From Rhodoferax antarcticus ANT.BR (lineage in GTDB: Bacteria; Pseudomonadota; Gammaproteobacteria; Burkholderiales; Burkholderiaceae_C), in the NCBI RefSeq assembly GCF_001938565.1, contig NZ_MSYM01000001.1, positions 62,001 to 126,000 of the forward strand: DNA of 64,000 nucleotides, written 5' to 3'. Shown here piece by piece: positions 61,730 through 64,000 of the stretch. The notes under the pieces are model-generated. The model was not told the origin of the DNA, did no database searches, and worked only from the letters and a program-made list of their open reading frames with translations. Each line of letters begins with the position of its first letter. Within the stretch, counting starts at the first letter, position 1. The position numbers and the translations under genes were made by a program.

Positions 61730-63205
61730 ATGCCCCACGACTTTGATACTGGATTGATGTGGTTCCGCCGCGATTTGCGCACCACCGACAACGCCACGCT
61801 GCACCAGGCACTGCGCCGCTGCCGCCAGGTGCATTGCGTGTTTATCTTTGACACTGAAATTTTGGCGGCCTTGCCGCGTATCGATCGCCGGGTGGAATTC
61901 ATCCGCGAGTCATTGTCAGAACTCGATGAGGCGCTACGAAAGTTAAGCGGCCAGGCGCAAGGCGGCCTGATCGTGCGCCATGCGCTGGCCAGCGACGAGA
62001 TTCCCCGCTTGGCGTGCGAGCTGCAGGTGCAGGCGGTGTTTGCCGGGCGCGACGATGAGCCACAGGCGCTGGCGCGCGACCAACAGGTAGCACATGAATT
62101 GCAAACTGCCGATATCACGCTGATCACCTGCAAGGACCATGTGATTTTTGAGCGCCGCGAGATCCTCACCCAAGGCGGCACGGTGTATGGCGTGTTTACG
62201 CCGTATAAAAGAAACTGGTTGTCGCGCCTGGCCCCCGAGGACTTGGCTGACCACCCAATTGACGCGCTGGGCCAGCGGCTGGCAGCCCGGCCCCTGGAAT
62301 TTCAGGCGCGGGTTCCGACGTTGGCTGACATTGGGTTCGAGAAAAGCAACCTGAGCACCCTCAAAATCCCCACCGGCATGCATGGCGGCAGCCAGTTGTT
62401 TGAAGATTTTTTTGAGCGCATGGACAGCTACGACACCACGCGCGATTTCCCGGCCGTCAAAGGGCCGAGCTACCTGGGCGTGCATCTGCGTTTTGGCACC
62501 GTATCCATCCGCCAACTGGTGGCCACGGCCTGGCAGCGCCAGTTGGCGGGAAGCGCGGGCGCGGCGGTGTGGCTTAGCGAGTTGGTATGGCGCGATTTCT
62601 ATGTGAGCATTCTGGCGAATTTCCCGCAGGTGGCGCAAAGCGCGTTCAAGCCAGAATATGACGCGATTGCCTGGGAAACCGGCCTAGAAGCGCAGGCGCT
62701 GTTTACCGCCTGGTGCGAAGGCCGCACCGGCTACCCGCTGGTGGACGCGGCCATGGCGCAAATCAACCAGACCGGCTATATGCACAACCGCCTGCGCATG
62801 GTGGTGGGCAGTTTTCTGGTGAAAGACCTGGGGCTGGACTGGCGCTGGGGTGAGCGCTACTTTGCAGAACACCTGAACGACTTTGACCTGAGCGCCAACA
62901 ACGGTGGCTGGCAGTGGGTGGCCTCCAGCGGCTGCGATGCGCAGCCGTACTTTCGCATCTTCAACCCGGTGAGCCAAAGCGAAAAATTTGACCCACAAGG
63001 CAAGTTCATCCGCCGCTACCTGCCACAACTGGCAGAGCTGTCCAACAAAAGCATTCACGCGCCGTGGCTGGCAAAACCGCTGGAACTACAGGCCGCAGGT
63101 GTGACCCTGGGTGGCAACTATCCGATCCCTATAGTGCAACACGACGAGGCGCGAGCCAAGACGCTGGCACGTTACGCGGTGGTGAAAAAAATCCCGAGCG
63201 CCTGA
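61730..63205 (+). CDS. phrB: Deoxyribodipyrimidine photolyase (CPD class I)
   Basis: Light-driven repair of cyclobutane pyrimidine dimers, binding FAD and an antenna chromophore. The 491 residues begin MPHDFDTGLMWFRRDLRTTD and include the FAD-binding helices (SELVWRDFYVSIL, GRTGYPLVDAAMAQINQTGY, MHNRLRMVVGSFLVKDLGLD) with the tryptophan-rich segment DWRWGERYFAEHLNDFDLSA and NGGWQWVASSGCDAQPYFR. The ATG at 61730 gives the short N-terminus usual for the family; another at 61694 would overlap the yqgE start codon. Confidence 0.95.
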   Translation: MPHDFDTGLMWFRRDLRTTDNATLHQALRRCRQVHCVFIFDTEILAALPRIDRRVEFIRESLSELDEALRKLSGQAQGGLIVRHALASDEIPRLACELQVQAVFAGRDDEPQALARDQQVAHELQTADITLITCKDHVIFERREILTQGGTVYGVFTPYKRNWLSRLAPEDLADHPIDALGQRLAARPLEFQARVPTLADIGFEKSNLSTLKIPTGMHGGSQLFEDFFERMDSYDTTRDFPAVKGPSYLGVHLRFGTVSIRQLVATAWQRQLAGSAGAAVWLSELVWRDFYVSILANFPQVAQSAFKPEYDAIAWETGLEAQALFTAWCEGRTGYPLVDAAMAQINQTGYMHNRLRMVVGSFLVKDLGLDWRWGERYFAEHLNDFDLSANNGGWQWVASSGCDAQPYFRIFNPVSQSEKFDPQGKFIRRYLPQLAELSNKSIHAPWLAKPLELQAAGVTLGGNYPIPIVQHDEARAKTLARYAVVKKIPSA

Positions 63206-63267
63206 TTAACTGATGCACACCACCTGCCCAGCGTGGGCCAGTTAAGGGGCAGAGCCTTCGCTAAAAA

Positions 63268-63330
63268 ATATACTTTTGATAGCTACTGGCGCTTATAGCG
63301 TAAGGGCTAGAAGTCTATTTGACACTTAAA
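63268..63330 (+). repeat. Dispersed repeat, copy 11 (plus orientation), contains the ChpA stop codon
   Basis: GATAGCTACT, 14 bases, AAGGGCTAGAAGTCTATTTG. On the minus strand its far end supplies the TAG stop (63315-63317) of the hybrid kinase gene. Confidence 0.88.
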
Positions 63331-64000
63331 TGCGCGTCGCAATACCCCCGCACGAGCGCGATCAGCTCGTCTTCCGGGTACGGCTTGCCCAGGTAGTGGT
63401 TTACCCCCAACGCCCGCGCGTACTCGCGGTGCTTTTCTGCAATGCGTGAGGTGATCATGATCACCGGCAGGTCTTTGAGCAGGTCATCCGCGCGGATGTT
63501 GCGCACCAGATCAAAGCCATCCATGCGCGGCATTTCAATGTCGGCCAGCACCACGGCGGGTTTTTCCAGCTGCAGCTGCTCCAGCGCCTGCAAGCCATCT
63601 GCCGCCAGCGCCACCCGGTAGCCTTCACGCTTCAACAGCCGCTGGGTGACACGCCGCACGGTGATGGAATCGTCCACCACCAGCACCAACGGTACCTGGT
63701 TCACTGCCACGGCTGGTGTCGGCAAGGCACCCGTAGTGCCTGCGGCAACGGATGCCGCCTGCGCCGGTGCCACGGCGTGGGCGCTGGTGTAGGCATGGGC
63801 CTGCGCGCCATAAGCGCCAGCCAGCGCTACCGCGTTGTAAATCAACACCACTGCGCCAGATGCCAGCGCCGACATGCCAGCCAGGCCCGGCAGGCGCGAC
63901 AACTGCGGCCCGAGGTTTTTGACCACCACCTCCTGATTACCCAGCACCTCATCCACATGCAGCGCGACAAACTGGCCCGCGCTGCGCAGGATCGCAATCG
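63315..64000 (-). CDS. ChpA/PilL-type hybrid chemotaxis kinase, C-terminal part
   Basis: The last 228 codons of a gene running off the right edge. Visible are the end of a CheW-like domain (RSAGQFVALHVDEVLGNQEV ... LPGLAGMSALASGAVVLIYN), a Pro/Ala linker, and a complete receiver domain: LVVDDSITVRR (acidic pocket), ADIEMPRMDGFDLVR (phosphoacceptor Asp) and GKPYPEDELI (Lys). This tail is that of the CheA-type kinase of type IV pilus chemosensory systems (chpA/pilL), fitting the pilBCD genes elsewhere in the window. The stop codon lies in repeat copy 11. Confidence 0.88.
   Translation of the reverse strand, partial: IAILRSAGQFVALHVDEVLGNQEVVVKNLGPQLSRLPGLAGMSALASGAVVLIYNAVALAGAYGAQAHAYTSAHAVAPAQAASVAAGTTGALPTPAVAVNQVPLVLVVDDSITVRRVTQRLLKREGYRVALAADGLQALEQLQLEKPAVVLADIEMPRMDGFDLVRNIRADDLLKDLPVIMITSRIAEKHREYARALGVNHYLGKPYPEDELIALVRGYCDAHLSVK

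Noticed and set aside
61077..63260. TAAGGGGCAGACCT (about 61082) and TTAAGGGGCAGAGCCT (about 63242) as members of a second repeat family
   Set aside because: Only short matches near repeat copies 10 and 11; too few bases to separate from chance or from decayed repeat ends.

Overview
The window looks like a chromosomal segment of a betaproteobacterium of the family Comamonadaceae, probably close to Rhodoferax. This is inferred from gene order and protein style (ftsY next to an M16 peptidase; pilBCD-coaE-zapD-yacG; yqgE-ruvX-pyrR-pyrB-pyrC'; a cbb operon with CbbR). The gene content describes a facultative chemolithoautotroph or mixotroph. It carries a Calvin-Benson-Bassham operon, a form II RuBisCO with its CbbQ/CbbO activase, a complete Sox thiosulfate-oxidation set (soxCDYZAXB) and a flavocytochrome c sulfide dehydrogenase. 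No insertion sequence, phage or CRISPR array was seen.

Layout. 1-8.8 kb: core genes (M16 peptidase fragment, ftsY, type IV pilus pilB/pilC/pilD, coaE, zapD, yacG, a TSUP permease, a DUF1841 protein). 8.9-17.7 kb: a MoxR ATPase and its likely VWA partner, separated by about 6.7 kb of accessory genes: a GNAT, a frameshifted phosphoesterase, a degenerate HD-GYP protein divergent from a hemerythrin-GGDEF protein, a PACE efflux protein and a VapBC pair whose toxin has lost an active-site Asp. 17.7-23.8 kb: tamA-tamB and tRNA-Arg(CCT). 24.1-35.1 kb: the cbb operon on the minus strand (cbbY-rpe-fbp-prk-tkt-gph-gap-pgk-fba) with divergent cbbR. 35.2-41.5 kb: a small orphan protein, a ParA ATPase, then cbbM, a mosaic of inverted repeats, and cbbQ-cbbO. 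41.6-57.7 kb: the sulfur region. soxCDYZAXB is preceded by a co-directional DUF302 lipoprotein, a FadL-like porin and a small cytochrome c. Next come two decayed loci (a rhodanese pseudogene and a YeeE remnant joined to another gene's tail), an FNR-type regulator, a thioredoxin-like protein, an intact YeeE/YedE transporter, fccA-fccB-cytochrome c4 and an ArsR-type regulator. 57.8-64 kb: pyrimidine operon, photolyase and the 3' end of a ChpA/PilL-type hybrid kinase.

How the parts work together. Reduced sulfur would be taken up and oxidised in the periplasm by Sox and Fcc. Electrons would pass to c-type cytochromes and support CO2 fixation through CbbM and the cbb operon. A 17-nt motif, CATCAG-N5-CCTGAT, occurs both upstream of cbbR/cbbY and upstream of cbbM and is the best candidate CbbR operator. 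Two perfect TTGAT-N4-ATCAA boxes lie in the sulfur region near an FNR-type regulator with the matching recognition helix. Rho-independent terminators split the sox cluster internally.

The clearest feature not explained by gene annotation is a dispersed repeat of about 55-60 bp: eleven copies, each with exactly 24 nt from the first conserved block (rATAGCTnCT) to the second (AAGGGCTA). Most copies are intergenic, but one lies in frame inside tamB, one inside pyrC', one supplies the start region of ruvX, and two supply stop codons.
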